Made by a program: the position numbers and the translations under genes. 64,000 nucleotides of DNA from Acridotheres tristis (taxonomy: Eukaryota > Chordata > Aves > Passeriformes > Sturnidae), in the NCBI GenBank assembly GCA_037013685.1, contig CM072891.1, forward strand, positions 14,422,501-14,486,500, given 5' to 3'. The notes below the pieces were generated by a model that had not been told where the DNA came from, did not search any database, and worked only from the letters and a program-made list of their open reading frames with translations. Numbering within the stretch: position 1 is the first letter of the stretch; each line of letters starts with the position of its first letter. This document shows positions 63,801-64,000 of the stretch, piece by piece.

Positions 63801-64000
63801 GAGTGCTTGACTTGCATAATCACCTCGTTCACATTTTCCTCTGCAACCAAACTAACAAGAAGATTTTGTAGATAAAAAATTACTTATATAGACATTAAAT
63901 TCCTTACCTAACTTTATAAGATAAATACATGGGTGCATTTAGAAAAACATTGTAGACAAACAAACAACAGCTATATAGAGATAGTCTATAGATGGTTGAA
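60806..64000. other. Non-coding stretch, no gene recognised
   Basis: No exon or mobile element is recognised. A T run of about 13 lies at 61008-61019. The stretch 63290-63600 is richer in G+C than its surroundings and carries a 96-codon minus-strand frame (63283-63573) without recognisable domain. It might be part of an unrecognised old repeat. Other frames are short. Confidence 0.6.

Noticed and set aside
1..64000. CRISPR arrays, operons, prophage or other bacterial systems
   Set aside because: Composition, lack of dense coding and the presence of avian SINE and LTR relics show this is vertebrate nuclear DNA. No spaced direct-repeat array exists.

Overview
This 64 kb window looks like non-coding nuclear DNA from a passerine bird. 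It is AT-rich, visibly CpG-poor, free of N gaps and has no gene that I can support. Two transposable-element relics point to the host. At about 48.1 kb there is a minus-strand SINE with a tRNA-Ile-like head (A and B boxes) joined to a CR1-type tail, the architecture of TguSINE1 elements of songbirds. At about 60.7 kb there is an internally shortened solo LTR whose two ends match an avian endogenous retrovirus LTR group common in songbirds. Species and chromosome cannot be told from the sequence.

Layout. 1-20.6 kb is unique-looking sequence with short A-rich and purine-rich tracts. 20.6-30.9 kb holds several small local duplications and one possible scrap of a CR1-like reverse transcriptase (about 22.87 kb). 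30.97-31.24 kb is an uninterrupted (CCTTT)n array of 54 copies, the most conspicuous object here. 31-48 kb is unique-looking sequence with a 38-bp tandem duplication, a poly-A tract preceded by ATTAAA, a G-run cluster near 42.15 kb and a CTCF-like match near 45.92 kb. 48.1 kb is the SINE. 53.6-54.1 kb has an AT palindrome, an A-rich tract and an (ATCT)13 microsatellite. 54.9-55.3 kb is the stretch that most resembles a conserved non-coding element by eye, and it runs into a good splice-acceptor-like sequence followed by a short open frame and an ATTAAA. 60.6-60.8 kb is the LTR relic. The rest to 64 kb is unremarkable.

The open reading frames are short, scattered over both strands and lack recognisable domains. 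The densest cluster of overlapping frames is produced by the CCTTT repeat, which contains no stop codon in any frame on either strand. The window is best read as a gene desert or the inside of a very large intron. I found no evidence of a new biological system. The items most worth checking are the CCTTT expansion and the possible hidden exon with its upstream element at 54.9-55.4 kb.
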